In this document: piece by piece, positions 50,767 through 60,099 of the stretch | How positions within the stretch are numbered: position 1 is the first letter of the stretch | Layout: every line of letters starts with the position of its first letter | From: Micromonospora sp. NBC_01699 | GTDB taxonomy: Bacteria; Actinomycetota; Actinomycetes; Mycobacteriales; Micromonosporaceae | Reading direction: 5' to 3' | Length of the DNA: 64,000 nt | NCBI RefSeq assembly: GCF_036250065.1 | Contig: NZ_CP109199.1 | Span: forward strand, 124,001 to 188,000 | The notes under the pieces: generated by a model | The model's input: only the letters and a program-made list of their open reading frames with translations | Database searches by the model: none | What the model was told of the DNA's origin: nothing | Position numbers and translations under genes: made by a program

Positions 50767-51321
50767 ATGGAGGTCACCAGGGACGGGCGGAGCTGGCGGA
50801 TCGGTACGGCTGACGACGTGGCCTGGCTCGCCGGACAGACCACCCAGGGGCTCTCGATCACCACGGCGATTCCGCCGGTGTTCGACGCGTACGCCACCTG
50901 CTACCCGCCCGAGGGCGTCGGTTACCCGGCCCATGAACGCGCCGTGGTCGACGTGCTCGCCCGGCACACCCCCGAGCAGCCCTGGTGGCTGGGCTACCTC
51001 GAAACCGGCGCCCACGACATCGTCTTCCCGGACGCCCCGAAGGTGTCCCTCTACTGGGACTGGTCCTACGTGCTGGTCGAGGCCGGACCCGAACAGGCCC
51101 TGGCCTGGCGAACCGGGCACATGCGCGGCGACGGTCCGCTGCCCGATCTGTTCTTTCCCGCCGACCGGTCCTGGTTCGTCTCCGCCCTCTGGGACGACAC
51201 CTGGACCGACATCGGCGGCAGCCCGGACCTGATCACCGCCCTACGCCACAACCCGCTGGTCAACGCCCGCCCGGTCGGACCCGACGAAGACGCACTCCCG
51301 CCCGGACTGACGCGCGAGTAA
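50767..51321 (+). CDS. Conserved protein of unknown function, 184 residues
   Basis: A soluble protein rich in tryptophan and aromatic residues (SWRIGTADDVAWLAGQTTQG, ERAVVDVLARHTPEQPWWLGYLETGAHDIVF, VSLYWDWSYVLVEAGPEQ). I cannot name the domain. ATG at 50767 is chosen over a longer in-frame start because the upstream part is not protein-like. It is convergent with the anti-anti-sigma gene. Confidence 0.75.
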   Translation: MEVTRDGRSWRIGTADDVAWLAGQTTQGLSITTAIPPVFDAYATCYPPEGVGYPAHERAVVDVLARHTPEQPWWLGYLETGAHDIVFPDAPKVSLYWDWSYVLVEAGPEQALAWRTGHMRGDGPLPDLFFPADRSWFVSALWDDTWTDIGGSPDLITALRHNPLVNARPVGPDEDALPPGLTRE

Positions 51322-51330
51322 CCGGTTCGG

Positions 51331-51666
51331 TCAGCTGTTGGCGGGTTCGTTGCGGATCATCAGGGCGGAGCGCAGGCCGGTGATGTCGAGTACCCGGAGC
51401 AGGAAGTCGCCGACGTTGGTCAGGACCAGCAGGGTCTGGGCGTGACTGGCCTTGCGGCTCAGTACGACCAGCGTGCCGAGCCCCTGGGAGTCGCAGAAGG
51501 TGACTCCGGCCAGATCAAGGACCAACCGGGGCGGCGCGTCGGAAAGTACCTCGTTCACGACGGCGGACAGCCGGCTGGCGGTGAGCATGTCAATTTCGCC
51601 GGCGAGGCTCAGGACCACCTCGTCGGCGCTGCGCTGGACCGCGATGGTCAGCTCCGCTCGCTCCAC
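51331..51666 (-). CDS. STAS-domain anti-anti-sigma factor
   Basis: A 111-residue SpoIIAA/RsbV-like protein. LVLDLAGVTFCDSQGLGTLVVLSRKA is the phospho-site region with Ser in DSQGL; ERAELTIAVQRSADEVVLSLAGEIDMLTA is the typical opening. GTG at 51666 lies six bases after TACGCT (complement of 51673-51678), so a leaderless start is likely. It is the second such protein in the window and, with the osaC-like protein, may form one of several partner-switching modules. Confidence 0.9.
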   Translation of the reverse strand: MERAELTIAVQRSADEVVLSLAGEIDMLTASRLSAVVNEVLSDAPPRLVLDLAGVTFCDSQGLGTLVVLSRKASHAQTLLVLTNVGDFLLRVLDITGLRSALMIRNEPANS

Positions 51667-51855
51667 CGGGTCAGCGTATCGCGATCTAGGTGACTCGGCC
51701 GGTTGAGGCGTACCGCCGCGCGGTCGAAGCAGCTTCCGGGACGCGACCGGGGAGTGAGCGGGGGAGTGAGCGGGACGGGAAGGGGACGTGAGCGGGGTTA
51801 CCCCGCAAGGGGTGGTTACCGTGCTGCGTAGTAGCGCTGACAGAATGGCGGCACC

Positions 51856-53193
51856 GTGACCGATACGTACTCTGCCGGCACCGGCCCGTACCCGGCCGAC
51901 GCCCCGGCTTCCGAGGCCCTGTTCGACCGCGCCCGCGCCATCGTGCCGGGCGGGGTCAACTCCCCCGTACGCGCGTTCCAGGCGGTCGGAGGCACCCCAC
52001 GCTTCATGGTCCGTGGCTCCGGCCCGTGGCTGTTCGACGCCGACGGCCGGCGTTACGTCGACCTGGTCTGCTCCTGGGGACCGTTGGTCGCCGGGCACGC
52101 CCACCCCGAGGTGGTTGCCGCGGTCCAGGCCGCCGCCGCGCTCGGCACCAGCTTCGGTACGCCCACGCCGGGCGAGGTCGAGCTGGCCGCCGAGATCGTC
52201 GCGCGTACGCCGGTGGAGCAGGTCCGGCTGGTCAACTCGGGCACCGAGGCGACGATGACGGCGATTCGGCTGGCCCGTGGCTTCACCGGGCGCTCCAAGA
52301 TCGTCAAGTTCGCCGGCTGCTACCACGGGCACGTGGACGCGCTGCTCGCCGCGGCCGGCTCCGGCGTGGCCACCCTGGGCCTGCCCGACTCGCCCGGTGT
52401 GACCGGTGCGGCGGCCAGCGAGACCATCGTGGTGCCGTACAACGACGTGAGCGCGGTCGAGGCGGTGTTCGCCGCCGAGGGGCAGCACATCGCCGCGATC
52501 ATCACCGAGGCGGCGCCGGGCAACATGGGCGTGGTGGCGCCCCGGGCGGGTTTCAACGCCGCCCTGGCGAGCATCGCCCACGCGTACGGCGCGCTGCTGG
52601 TGGTGGACGAGGTGATGACCGGGTTCCGGGTGTCGGCGGGCGGCTGGGCCGGGCTGGAACCGGTCGACGCGGACCTGTTCACGTACGGCAAGGTGATGGG
52701 TGGCGGGCTGCCGGCGGCGGCCTTCGGTGGCCGGGCCGAGATCATGTCCCGCCTCGCCCCGGCCGGGCCGGTCTACCAGGCCGGCACCCTCTCCGGTAAC
52801 CCGCTCGCCTGTGCCGCCGGGCTGGCCACGCTCCGGCTCGCCGACGCCGCGCTCTACCAGCGGCTGGACAGCACCGCCGCCGCCGTGGGCAAGCTGGCGA
52901 GCGACGCGCTGGCCGCCGCCGGGGTCCCGCACAACCTGTCGTACGCGGGCAGCATGTTCTCGATCTTCTTCACCGAGAACGACGTGGTCGACTACGAGTC
53001 CGCTCGTACCCAGGACGTCGCCGCGTTCCGGGCGTTCTTCCACGCGATGCTGGCCAATGGCGTCTACCTGCCGCCGAGCGCCTTCGAGTCGTGGTTCGTG
53101 TCGACGGCGTTGGACGACGCCGCCTTGGAGCAGTACGCGGCAGCCCTGCCCGTGGCAGCGGCTGCGGCAGCGGCGGTCGGTCACGGGGGGTAG
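51856..53193 (+). CDS. hemL: Glutamate-1-semialdehyde 2,1-aminomutase
   Basis: Converts glutamate-1-semialdehyde to 5-aminolevulinate, the C5-pathway entry to heme. The 445-residue enzyme has the family start [12 protein letters not shown], the cofactor region [28 protein letters not shown], and the PLP lysine in [12 protein letters not shown] at 51856 has CAGAAT upstream at a near-leaderless distance. It heads a block (phosphatase, thioredoxin-like protein, CcdA, ResB, CcsB) in the same order as the Mycobacterium tuberculosis Rv0524-Rv0529 genes. Confidence 0.97.
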   Translation: MTDTYSAGTGPYPADAPASEALFDRARAIVPGGVNSPVRAFQAVGGTPRFMVRGSGPWLFDADGRRYVDLVCSWGPLVAGHAHPEVVAAVQAAAALGTSFGTPTPGEVELAAEIVARTPVEQVRLVNSGTEATMTAIRLARGFTGRSKIVKFAGCYHGHVDALLAAAGSGVATLGLPDSPGVTGAAASETIVVPYNDVSAVEAVFAAEGQHIAAIITEAAPGNMGVVAPRAGFNAALASIAHAYGALLVVDEVMTGFRVSAGGWAGLEPVDADLFTYGKVMGGGLPAAAFGGRAEIMSRLAPAGPVYQAGTLSGNPLACAAGLATLRLADAALYQRLDSTAAAVGKLASDALAAAGVPHNLSYAGSMFSIFFTENDVVDYESARTQDVAAFRAFFHAMLANGVYLPPSAFESWFVSTALDDAALEQYAAALPVAAAAAAAVGHGG

Positions 53194-53196
53194 CAA

Positions 53197-53844
53197 GTGA
53201 GCAAGACGGTCGTCCACGTGCTGCGGCACGGGGAGGTACACAACCCCGACAAGATCCTCTACGGTCGGTTGCCCGGTTTCCGGCTGTCCGAGCTGGGTGT
53301 CCAGATGGCCAAGGCGGCGGCCCAGTCGCTGGCCGACCGCGACCTGGCGTACGTGGTGGCGAGCCCGCTGGAGCGGGCCCAGCAGACCGCCGAACCGTTC
53401 GCCGCCCAGCTCGGCCTGCCGGTGGCGGTCGACGACCGGCTGATCGAGAGCGCGAACTGGTTCGAGGGCAAGCGGGTGTCACCCGGCGACGGATCGTTCG
53501 GCGACCCGCGCAACTGGTGGGTGCTGCGGGACCCGGTCACCCCGTCCTGGGGCGAGGCGTACCGGGTGATCGCCGAGCGGATGTTCGCCGCCGTACACGC
53601 CGCGCGGGTGGCCGCCGAGGGGCGGGAGGCGGTCTGCGTCTCGCACCAGCTCCCGATCTGGACCCTGCGCCGGTACGTCGAGCGCAAGCGACTCTGGCAC
53701 GACCCGCGCAAGCGCCAGTGCGGTCTGGCCAGCCTCACCTCGTTCCACTTCGACGGCGCCAAGGTCGTCGGCATCGGTTACTCCGAGCCGGCCGCGCACC
53801 TGGTCGCCATGTCGCCGACCGCACGGACGGCCAAGGGGGCTTGA
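53197..53844 (+). CDS. Histidine phosphatase superfamily protein
   Basis: A 215-residue phosphoglycerate-mutase-like phosphatase. The phospho-histidine motif is LRHGEVHNPDKILYG near residue 10, with the second histidine in VSHQLPIWTLRR and the arginine in SPLERAQQTAEP. The substrate is unknown. GTG at 53197 lies three bases after hemL. Conservation of this gene between hemL and the cytochrome c assembly genes in mycobacteria suggests a linked role, but no experiment is implied here. Confidence 0.9.
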   Translation: MSKTVVHVLRHGEVHNPDKILYGRLPGFRLSELGVQMAKAAAQSLADRDLAYVVASPLERAQQTAEPFAAQLGLPVAVDDRLIESANWFEGKRVSPGDGSFGDPRNWWVLRDPVTPSWGEAYRVIAERMFAAVHAARVAAEGREAVCVSHQLPIWTLRRYVERKRLWHDPRKRQCGLASLTSFHFDGAKVVGIGYSEPAAHLVAMSPTARTAKGA

Positions 53845-53848
53845 CGTT

Positions 53849-54463
53849 ATGAGGTTCCCGCCACGGGTCTGGCTCGGCGCGCTGCTCTCCGCCGTCACGG
53901 TGGTGGCGCTCGCCGGCTGCTCCGGCGGCGAGAACTGGGAGGCGAAGTGCTCGACCAACGCCGACCAGGCGATCGAGTGCGGTCCGGAGAACCGGGCGCC
54001 GGCGCCGAAGGTCAGCGGTGAGCTGCTCGACGGCGGTCGGTACGACCTGATCCAGGACCGGGGTCGGGTGGTGGTGGTCAACTTCTGGGGCTCGTGGTGC
54101 GCGCCCTGCCGGGCCGAGGCGGACGACCTCGAAGCGACGTACCAGGCGACCGCTGCCCAGGGGGTCCGGTTCCTCGGCGTGAACGTCCAGGACGGCCGGG
54201 ACAAGGCGAAGGCGTTCGAGCAGAGCCTCGGGGTGACGTACGCCAGCCTGTTCGATCCGGGCAACCGGGTGGCGCTCAACTTCGAGATCCCGCCGAACAG
54301 CACCCCGGCGACGATCGTGCTCGACCGGGAGGGCCGGATCGCGGCCGTCTTCCGCAAGCCGGTCGTGCGCTCGATGCTGGAACCGGTGGTGACCCGGATC
54401 GCCGCCGAGGCGCCGCCGAGCGGTGACGCGCCGACGGGCTCGCCGTCGCCGGTGGCCCGCTGA
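53849..54463 (+). CDS. ResA/TlpA-like thioredoxin lipoprotein
   Basis: A 204-residue extracytoplasmic thiol-disulfide protein. The signal peptide has lipobox LAGC (Cys23), and the thioredoxin active site is WCAPC in NFWGSWCAPCRAEADDLE (near residues 80-90). TPATIVLDREGRIAAVF contains the conserved cis-proline. It would reduce the heme-binding cysteines of apocytochrome c before heme attachment, receiving electrons from CcdA, encoded next. The A of the last stop TGA begins the ccdA ATG. Confidence 0.93.
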   Translation: MRFPPRVWLGALLSAVTVVALAGCSGGENWEAKCSTNADQAIECGPENRAPAPKVSGELLDGGRYDLIQDRGRVVVVNFWGSWCAPCRAEADDLEATYQATAAQGVRFLGVNVQDGRDKAKAFEQSLGVTYASLFDPGNRVALNFEIPPNSTPATIVLDREGRIAAVFRKPVVRSMLEPVVTRIAAEAPPSGDAPTGSPSPVAR

Positions 54464-55296
54464 TGGGCGACACCTTCGCCAACCTCGCCGAGAGCGGGCC
54501 GCTGCTGTTGGCGTTCGGCGCCGCCGCCCTCGCCGGCCTGGTGAGCTTCCTGTCGCCGTGCATCCTGCCGCTGGTGCCCGGCTACCTGTCGTACGTCACC
54601 GGACTGGCCGGGGCGGACCTCGGCGCCACCGGCGCGCCGCGTACGCCGGTCGACGCCGGCCCGGACGGCCCCGGCGGCGGGGTCGCGGTCGCGGTGGCGA
54701 GCCGGGAGGCCCGCGGGGTCCGGGGCCGGGTGCTCGCCGGCACGCTGCTGTTCATCGCCGGCTTCACCACCGTGTACGTGCTCAGCGCGATCCTTGTCGC
54801 CAGCGTCGGTCGGGTGCTCTCGGCCCACCGCCGGCCGCTGGAGATCGGCGTCGGGCTGCTGATCATCCTGCTCGGCCTCGCCTACCTCGGGCTGGTGCCG
54901 GGCCTGCAACGCGAGTTCCGGCTCCAGCGGCTGCCGGCCGCCGGGCTGGTCGGTGCCCCGGTCTTCGGCGCGGTATTCGCCCTGTCCTGGCTGCCCTGTT
55001 CCGGGCCGACGCTCGGCGCGGTGCTCGGCATGGCGACCGTCAGCGGCCAGGCCGACCGGGCCGCGCTGCTGGCGGTGGCGTACTGCCTGGGGCTCGGGCT
55101 GCCGTTTGTGATCTTCGGGCTGGCCTTCCGTCGCCTGCTCGGCGTGTTCAAGGCGGTCCGGCGCAACAGCGCCTGGGTCACCCGGATCGGCGGGGCGCTG
55201 CTGGTGGTGGTCGGGCTGGCCCTGGTCACCGGCGGCTGGCTCAATTTCGTGATCTGGTTGCAGACGACGTTCGGCGTCGGTGAGGTCGGCATCTGA
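54463..55296 (+). CDS. ccdA: Cytochrome c biogenesis protein CcdA
   Basis: A 277-residue membrane protein with six or so hydrophobic segments that passes electrons from cytoplasmic thioredoxin to ResA. Conserved cysteines appear in SFLSPCILPLVPGYLSYVTG and in SWLPCSGPTLGAVLG, the two halves of the redox-active pair. An alanine/glycine-rich loop between them (about residues 55-90) is longer than usual. It overlaps the neighbouring genes by one base on each side. Confidence 0.96.
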   Translation: MGDTFANLAESGPLLLAFGAAALAGLVSFLSPCILPLVPGYLSYVTGLAGADLGATGAPRTPVDAGPDGPGGGVAVAVASREARGVRGRVLAGTLLFIAGFTTVYVLSAILVASVGRVLSAHRRPLEIGVGLLIILLGLAYLGLVPGLQREFRLQRLPAAGLVGAPVFGAVFALSWLPCSGPTLGAVLGMATVSGQADRAALLAVAYCLGLGLPFVIFGLAFRRLLGVFKAVRRNSAWVTRIGGALLVVVGLALVTGGWLNFVIWLQTTFGVGEVGI

Positions 55297-56948
55297 TGTC
55301 CAGCGTCGAACAGCAGACCATCCCCGGTACGGGTACCACCAGCGGCGGGCCGCCGACCGTACGCCGGCCGAACCGGGTGCTGGCGCTGCTGCGCAACTCC
55401 TGGCGGCAGCTCACCAGCATGCGTACGGCGCTGATCCTGCTCTTCCTGCTCGCCGTCGCCGCCATCCCGGGCTCGGTGCTGCCGCAGCGCAACATCGCCC
55501 CGGAGAAGGTCAACGACTACTTCGACCAGCACCCCGACCTGGCCCCGGTGCTCGACCGGCTCGGCGGCTTCGACGTCTTCGCCTCGATCTGGTTCTCCGC
55601 GATCTACCTGCTGCTGTTCACCTCGCTGGTGGGCTGCATCGCGCCCCGCCTGCGCGACCACGTTCGTACGCTTCGGTCCGTACCGCCGGTTGGTCCGAAG
55701 CGGTTGGACCGGCTGCCGCAACACGCGGTCCTGGCCGACCGGGACGCGGCCGGGCAGCCGGCGGATGCCGACGCGGAGCTGGCGGCGATCGCGGCCATGC
55801 TGCGCAAGCGGCGGTGGCGGGTGGTGGTCCGGGGCAACACGGTCGCCGCCGAGAAGGGCTACCTGAAGGAGAGCGGCAACCTGCTCTTCCACATCTCGCT
55901 GCTGGCCATGCTCGTCGGGGTCGCGCTCGGTTCCTGGTACGGCTGGCACGGCAACCGGCTGCTCGTCGCCGGCAAGGACTCGTCGTTTTGCAGCGCGCTC
56001 GACCAGTTCAGCGAGTCCGGTCTGGGGCCCCGGGTGCAGGCCACCGACCTGCCCCGGTTCTGCCTGGAGCTGACCGACTTCAAGGCCCGGTTCCTGCCGT
56101 CGGGGCAGCCCGAGTCGTTCAGCGCCTCGGTGCTGGTGGACGAGGACGGTGGCGCCCAGCGGGCGGCCGACTTCTCGGTCAACTCCCCGCTGCGGCTGCA
56201 CGGGGCGAACGTCTACCTGCTCGGCCACGGCTACGCCCCGGTGATCCGCTACACCGACCGCAACGGGAAGTCGCAGACCCAGCCGTTCCCGTTCCTGAGC
56301 AACGACGGCAACCTGACCAGCGAGGGCGTCGCCACGTTCCCGGACGTCAACCTGGACCCGTCGACCGGGCAGCGGGACCCGAAGGCGCAGGTCGCGTTCG
56401 AGGGCATCTACCTGCCGACCGCGCCCGACGAGGCACCCTTCGTTCGCTCGCAGTTCCCGGCGGAACGCAATCCGGCGCTGATGCTGATCCCGTACCGGGG
56501 CAACCTGGGCATGGACGCCGGCATGCCGTCCTCGGTCTACAGCCTCAACCAGGAACAGGTACGCGAGGGCAAGCTGACCCAGGTCGGGGAGGCGAAACTG
56601 CTTCGCCCGAATGACAGGTGGACGCTCGACGACGGTACGACGGTCGAGTTCCTGGGCACCCAGCAGTACATCACCCTCACCGTCCGGTACGCCCCGGCCT
56701 CGACGTTGATGCTGGTCAGCTCGGTGCTGCTGCTGATTGGGCTGATGTCGTCGCTGTTCGGGCGGCGGCGTCGGGTCTGGTTCCGGGTCACTCCGGCCGC
56801 CCCGGAGGATAGGTCCACGACGGGCGGTAGTAGCTTGATCGAGGCCGGTGGGTTGCCGCGCACCGACTATGCCGGATTCGCCGACGAGTTCAACCAGCTC
56901 GTCGCCGCGGTGGAACGCGGTGCCGGGGGCCGAGAAGGGACCGAGTAA
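55296..56948 (+). CDS. resB: Cytochrome c biogenesis protein ResB
   Basis: A 550-residue membrane protein, part of the heme-handling complex of system II. Membrane segments lie near residues 45-65, 90-115, 195-215 and 470-490, with a large outer domain between the last two. LTSMRTALILLFLLAVAAIPGSVLPQRNIAPEKV is the typical start (first segment), and YLKESGNLLFHISLLAMLVGVALG carries a conserved histidine. The C-terminus has an acidic cytoplasmic tail. It works with CcsB, encoded immediately downstream. Confidence 0.94.
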   Translation: MSSVEQQTIPGTGTTSGGPPTVRRPNRVLALLRNSWRQLTSMRTALILLFLLAVAAIPGSVLPQRNIAPEKVNDYFDQHPDLAPVLDRLGGFDVFASIWFSAIYLLLFTSLVGCIAPRLRDHVRTLRSVPPVGPKRLDRLPQHAVLADRDAAGQPADADAELAAIAAMLRKRRWRVVVRGNTVAAEKGYLKESGNLLFHISLLAMLVGVALGSWYGWHGNRLLVAGKDSSFCSALDQFSESGLGPRVQATDLPRFCLELTDFKARFLPSGQPESFSASVLVDEDGGAQRAADFSVNSPLRLHGANVYLLGHGYAPVIRYTDRNGKSQTQPFPFLSNDGNLTSEGVATFPDVNLDPSTGQRDPKAQVAFEGIYLPTAPDEAPFVRSQFPAERNPALMLIPYRGNLGMDAGMPSSVYSLNQEQVREGKLTQVGEAKLLRPNDRWTLDDGTTVEFLGTQQYITLTVRYAPASTLMLVSSVLLLIGLMSSLFGRRRRVWFRVTPAAPEDRSTTGGSSLIEAGGLPRTDYAGFADEFNQLVAAVERGAGGREGTE

Positions 56949-57941
56949 ATGGCCGCACTCTCCGACCAGCTCCTGGTGTTCACCATCCTGGGATACCTGA
57001 TCGCGATGATCAGCCACGCCGCGTCGTACGCCTTCAGTGGGCGCGGGGCGGTCGCCGCGATCAGCCGTCCGGCCCGGCAGTTGGTGACCGTGGGTGCGGG
57101 GGAGTCCGACGCCCCGCTGGCCAAGGTCGACGCGCCGCCCGCGGGAACGTCGACCGGTAGGGTTCCGCCGAAGTCCACCGGACGGGCCGCGATCGCCGCC
57201 CGGATCGCCATGGTGGCCACCATGCTCGCCACCGCGCTGCACCTCGGCGCGCTGGTCACCCGTGGGGTCGCGGCCGAGCGGCTGCCCTGGGGCAACATGT
57301 ACGAGTTCCTGCTGTCGGTGACCTTCGTCGGCGCCGCCGGTTGGCTCTACCTGCTGTTCCGCTGGCCGTCCGTACGCCAGCTGGGGCTGGTCCTCACGAT
57401 GGTGATGGTGGTGCTGCTCGGCATCGCCGGGCTGGTGCTCTACACCCCGGTCGTGCCGCTGGTGCCGGCGCTGAACTCGTACTGGTTCGACATTCACGTG
57501 ACGACGATCAGTTTCTCGTCCGGCATCCTGCTGCTCGCCTTCGTACCGGCCCTGATGTACCTGCTGCGGGCCGGTTACGAGTCCGGCAAGCGCAGCTTCC
57601 CGTACGTGCTGGCGCGTAGGGCGCCGAGCGCGGTGACGCTGGAACGGTTGACCTTCGGCCTGAACGCGTTCGCCTTCCCGATCTTCACCTTCGCGGTGAT
57701 CGCCGGAGCGGTCTGGGCCGAGGCGGCCTGGGGCCGGGCGTGGGGTTGGGACCCGAAGGAGACCTGGGCGTTCATCTCCTGGGTGGTGTACGCCGGTTAC
57801 CTGCACGCCCGTGCCACCCCGAGCGTCAAGCGCAACGTGGTCACCTGGATCTCGATCTTGGGCTTCCTGACCATGCTGATGAACCTGTTCGGGGTGAACT
57901 TCTTCTTCACCGGCCTGCACTCGTACGCCGGAGTGAACTGA
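56949..57941 (+). CDS. ccsB: Cytochrome c biogenesis protein CcsB (ResC/CcsA type)
   Basis: A 330-residue heme-delivery membrane protein with about eight hydrophobic segments. The WWD-type heme motif WGRAWGWDPKETWAFISWVVYAGYLHAR is intact (split: WGRAWGWDPKETW then AFISWVVYAGYLHAR, about residues 260-287), and flanking histidines occur in WFDIHVTTISFSSG. It follows resB with no gap and ends the operon that began at hemL. A palindromic sequence lies 33 bases after its stop. Confidence 0.95.
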   Translation: MAALSDQLLVFTILGYLIAMISHAASYAFSGRGAVAAISRPARQLVTVGAGESDAPLAKVDAPPAGTSTGRVPPKSTGRAAIAARIAMVATMLATALHLGALVTRGVAAERLPWGNMYEFLLSVTFVGAAGWLYLLFRWPSVRQLGLVLTMVMVVLLGIAGLVLYTPVVPLVPALNSYWFDIHVTTISFSSGILLLAFVPALMYLLRAGYESGKRSFPYVLARRAPSAVTLERLTFGLNAFAFPIFTFAVIAGAVWAEAAWGRAWGWDPKETWAFISWVVYAGYLHARATPSVKRNVVTWISILGFLTMLMNLFGVNFFFTGLHSYAGVN

Positions 57942-57973
57942 CCCCTTCGGCAGGTCGAGCGCCTTCGCAAGAT

Positions 57974-58006
57974 GTAGAAGTGCACTTCTTAGAACTGCAC
58001 TTCTAC
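57974..58006. terminator. Inverted repeat after ccsB
   Basis: Arms GTAGAAGTGCA (57974-57984) and TGCACTTCTAC (57996-58006) are perfect complements with an 11-base loop. GAAGTGCACTTC at 57978-57989 is itself a palindrome, so a regulator site is also possible. Confidence 0.5.
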
Positions 58007-58096
58007 TCCGGGCGGTAATCGCGCAACCACACTGGATGTGCAAGTTTGCGGCGGCGGGCCTGTTTGCTTCTCCCCGACGCGGGCGGAATCTAGCTG

Positions 58097-58125
58097 TTGA
58101 CAAGATGCTTGGTGGGCGCCAATCT
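58097..58125 (+). promoter_or_regulatory. Sigma-70-type promoter upstream of the 134-residue gene
   Basis: A perfect -35 TTGACA (58097-58102), 17-base spacer and CAATCT -10 (58120-58125), 45 bases before the GTG at 58170. It overlaps a CAAGAT/ATCTTG inverted repeat that could regulate it. Confidence 0.55.
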
Positions 58126-58169
58126 TGACAGTGACAAGGTGAGTTCGACTCGTCTACCGGGAGCCTGCC

Positions 58170-58574
58170 GTGACACCGGAAACCCGTACCACCGCCGCGA
58201 TCCTGATCATCACGGTCGGCACCATCGCCTTCGGCGGGCTGTCGCTGCTGATGCAACTGGTCCGCCGGATCCCCGGCTACCTGGACAACCCGGTCCGGCG
58301 GGCGCTCTGGACCGCCGGCCACGCCCACGCCGGCGTCCTGGTGCTGTTCGCCCTGGTCGCCCTGCTCTACCTCGACCAGTCCGACTACGGCGACGCAATG
58401 TTGACCCTGGTACGGGTCCTGTTCGTGGCCGCACCGATCCTGATGCCGCTCGGCTTCTTCCTCTCCGTGGTCCGCCCGACCGACACCAAACCGAACAAGC
58501 TGATCTACCTCGTCCCGCTCGGCGGCGCCAGCCTGACCGCCGGCACCCTGCTGCTCGGCATCGGCCTGCTGTGA
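58170..58574 (+). CDS. Four-helix membrane protein of unknown function, 134 residues
   Basis: Four hydrophobic segments fill the chain (about residues 9-28, 45-65, 78-98 and 108-134), with a conserved-looking WTAGHAHAGVLVLFALVALLYLDQSDY. No family is recognised; histidines within the second segment could bind heme or metal. GTG at 58170 follows GGGAG. Located between cytochrome c assembly and menaquinone genes, it may serve respiration, which is only a guess from position. Confidence 0.75.
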   Translation: MTPETRTTAAILIITVGTIAFGGLSLLMQLVRRIPGYLDNPVRRALWTAGHAHAGVLVLFALVALLYLDQSDYGDAMLTLVRVLFVAAPILMPLGFFLSVVRPTDTKPNKLIYLVPLGGASLTAGTLLLGIGLL

Positions 58575-58635
58575 CCACCGCCGCACGGCACCCCGGCTGC
58601 GTCGACCGGCCCGCCGGTACGGGAGACTGGCAGGC

Positions 58636-60099
58636 ATGGTGGCTCGTGGCTTCCCGTACGCCGATCTCAAGGACTTTCTCGCCGCGCTCGAAGGGCCGGG
58701 TGAGCTGCGCCGGGTGACCGTGCCGGTCGACCCCACGCTGGAGATCAGCGAGGTGGTGACCCGGACGGTCCGGGCGAACGGCCCGGCGCTGCTCTTCGAG
58801 CGCCCGACCCGGGGCGAGATGCCGGTCGCGATCAACCTCTTCGGCACCGAACGCCGGATGGCGATGGCGCTCGGCGTGGACCACCTCGACGAGGTCGGCG
58901 AGCGGATCGGCGCCATGATCAAGCCGGAACTGCCGGTCGGCTGGTCGGGCATCCGGGACGGCCTGGGCAAGGTGCTGCAACTCAAGTCGTTGCCGCCGAA
59001 GAAGGTGAAGACCGCACCCTGCCAGCAGATCGTCTACCGGGGCGCGGACGTGGACCTGAACCGCCTGCCCGGCCTCCAGGTCTGGCCCGGCGACGGCGGA
59101 ATCTTCCACAACTTCGGGCTGACCCACACCAAGCACCCGGAGACCGGCAAGCGCAACCTCGGCCTCTACCGGCTGCAACAGCACTCGCACAACACCATCG
59201 GGATGCACTGGCAGATTCACAAGGACTCCACCGCGCACCACGCGGTCGCCGAACGCCGGGGTGAGCGGTTGCCGGTGGCGATCGCTATCGGTTCCGACCC
59301 GGTGGTCAGTTACGCCGCCTCCGCCCCGCTCCCCGGCGACATCGACGAATACCTGTTCGCCGGCTTCCTGCGCGGCGAGCGGGTCGAGATGGTCGACTGC
59401 CTGACCGTGCCGCTCCAGGTGCCGGCGAACGCCCAGATCGTGCTGGAGGGCTACATCGAGCCGGGCGAGCGGCTACCGGAGGGGCCCTTCGGCGACCACA
59501 CCGGCTTCTACACCCCGGTCGAACCGTTCCCGGTGATGCACATCGAGGCGATCACCACCCAGCGCGACCCGATCTACCACTCGATCGTCACCTCGCAGCC
59601 GCCGCAGGAGGACCACGGCCTGGGCAAGGCCACCGAGCGGATCTTCCTGCCCCTGCTCAAGATGCTGATCCCGGACATCGTGGACTACGACCTGCCGTCC
59701 GCCGGGGTGTTCCACAACTGCGTGATCGTCTCCATCCGCAAGCGCTACCCCAAACACGCCCAGAAGGTGATGAGCGCGATCTGGGGCGCCCACCTGCTCT
59801 CGCTGGCCAAGCTGATAGTGGTGGTCGACGAGGACTGCGACGTGCACGACTACTCCGAGGTCGCGTTCCGTGCCTTCGGTAACGTCGACTACTCGCACGA
59901 CCTGCTGATCACCCAGGGGCCGGTGGACCACCTCGACCACGCGTCGTACCAGCAGTTCTGGGGTGGCAAGGCCGGGGTCGACGCCACCCGGAAACTGCCC
60001 ACCGAGGGCTACACCCGAGGCTGGCCGGAGGAGATGACCATGTCGCCGGAGATCCGCGCCCTGGTCGACAAGCGCTGGAAGGAGTACGGAATCCAGTGA
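58636..60099 (+). CDS. mqnL: UbiD-type decarboxylase, menaquinone (futalosine) route
   Basis: A 487-residue prenyl-FMN-dependent decarboxylase of the UbiD family. RLPGLQVWPGDGGIFHNFGLTHTKHPETGKRNLGLYRLQ, YIEPGERLPEGPFGDHTGFY (with the catalytic glutamate region) and YRGADVDLNRLPG are typical. In Streptomyces its homologue acts with a UbiA-type prenyltransferase and UbiX-type partner on 1,4-dihydroxy-6-naphthoate-derived intermediates of menaquinone synthesis. Those two genes follow here in the same order. ATG is at 58636; the next gene overlaps its stop (GTGA). Confidence 0.9.
   Translation: MVARGFPYADLKDFLAALEGPGELRRVTVPVDPTLEISEVVTRTVRANGPALLFERPTRGEMPVAINLFGTERRMAMALGVDHLDEVGERIGAMIKPELPVGWSGIRDGLGKVLQLKSLPPKKVKTAPCQQIVYRGADVDLNRLPGLQVWPGDGGIFHNFGLTHTKHPETGKRNLGLYRLQQHSHNTIGMHWQIHKDSTAHHAVAERRGERLPVAIAIGSDPVVSYAASAPLPGDIDEYLFAGFLRGERVEMVDCLTVPLQVPANAQIVLEGYIEPGERLPEGPFGDHTGFYTPVEPFPVMHIEAITTQRDPIYHSIVTSQPPQEDHGLGKATERIFLPLLKMLIPDIVDYDLPSAGVFHNCVIVSIRKRYPKHAQKVMSAIWGAHLLSLAKLIVVVDEDCDVHDYSEVAFRAFGNVDYSHDLLITQGPVDHLDHASYQQFWGGKAGVDATRKLPTEGYTRGWPEEMTMSPEIRALVDKRWKEYGIQ

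Noticed and set aside
54882-58985. 1367-codon open frame on the minus strand
   Set aside because: It lies opposite five well-supported cytochrome c and menaquinone genes and reads as low-complexity antisense sequence.
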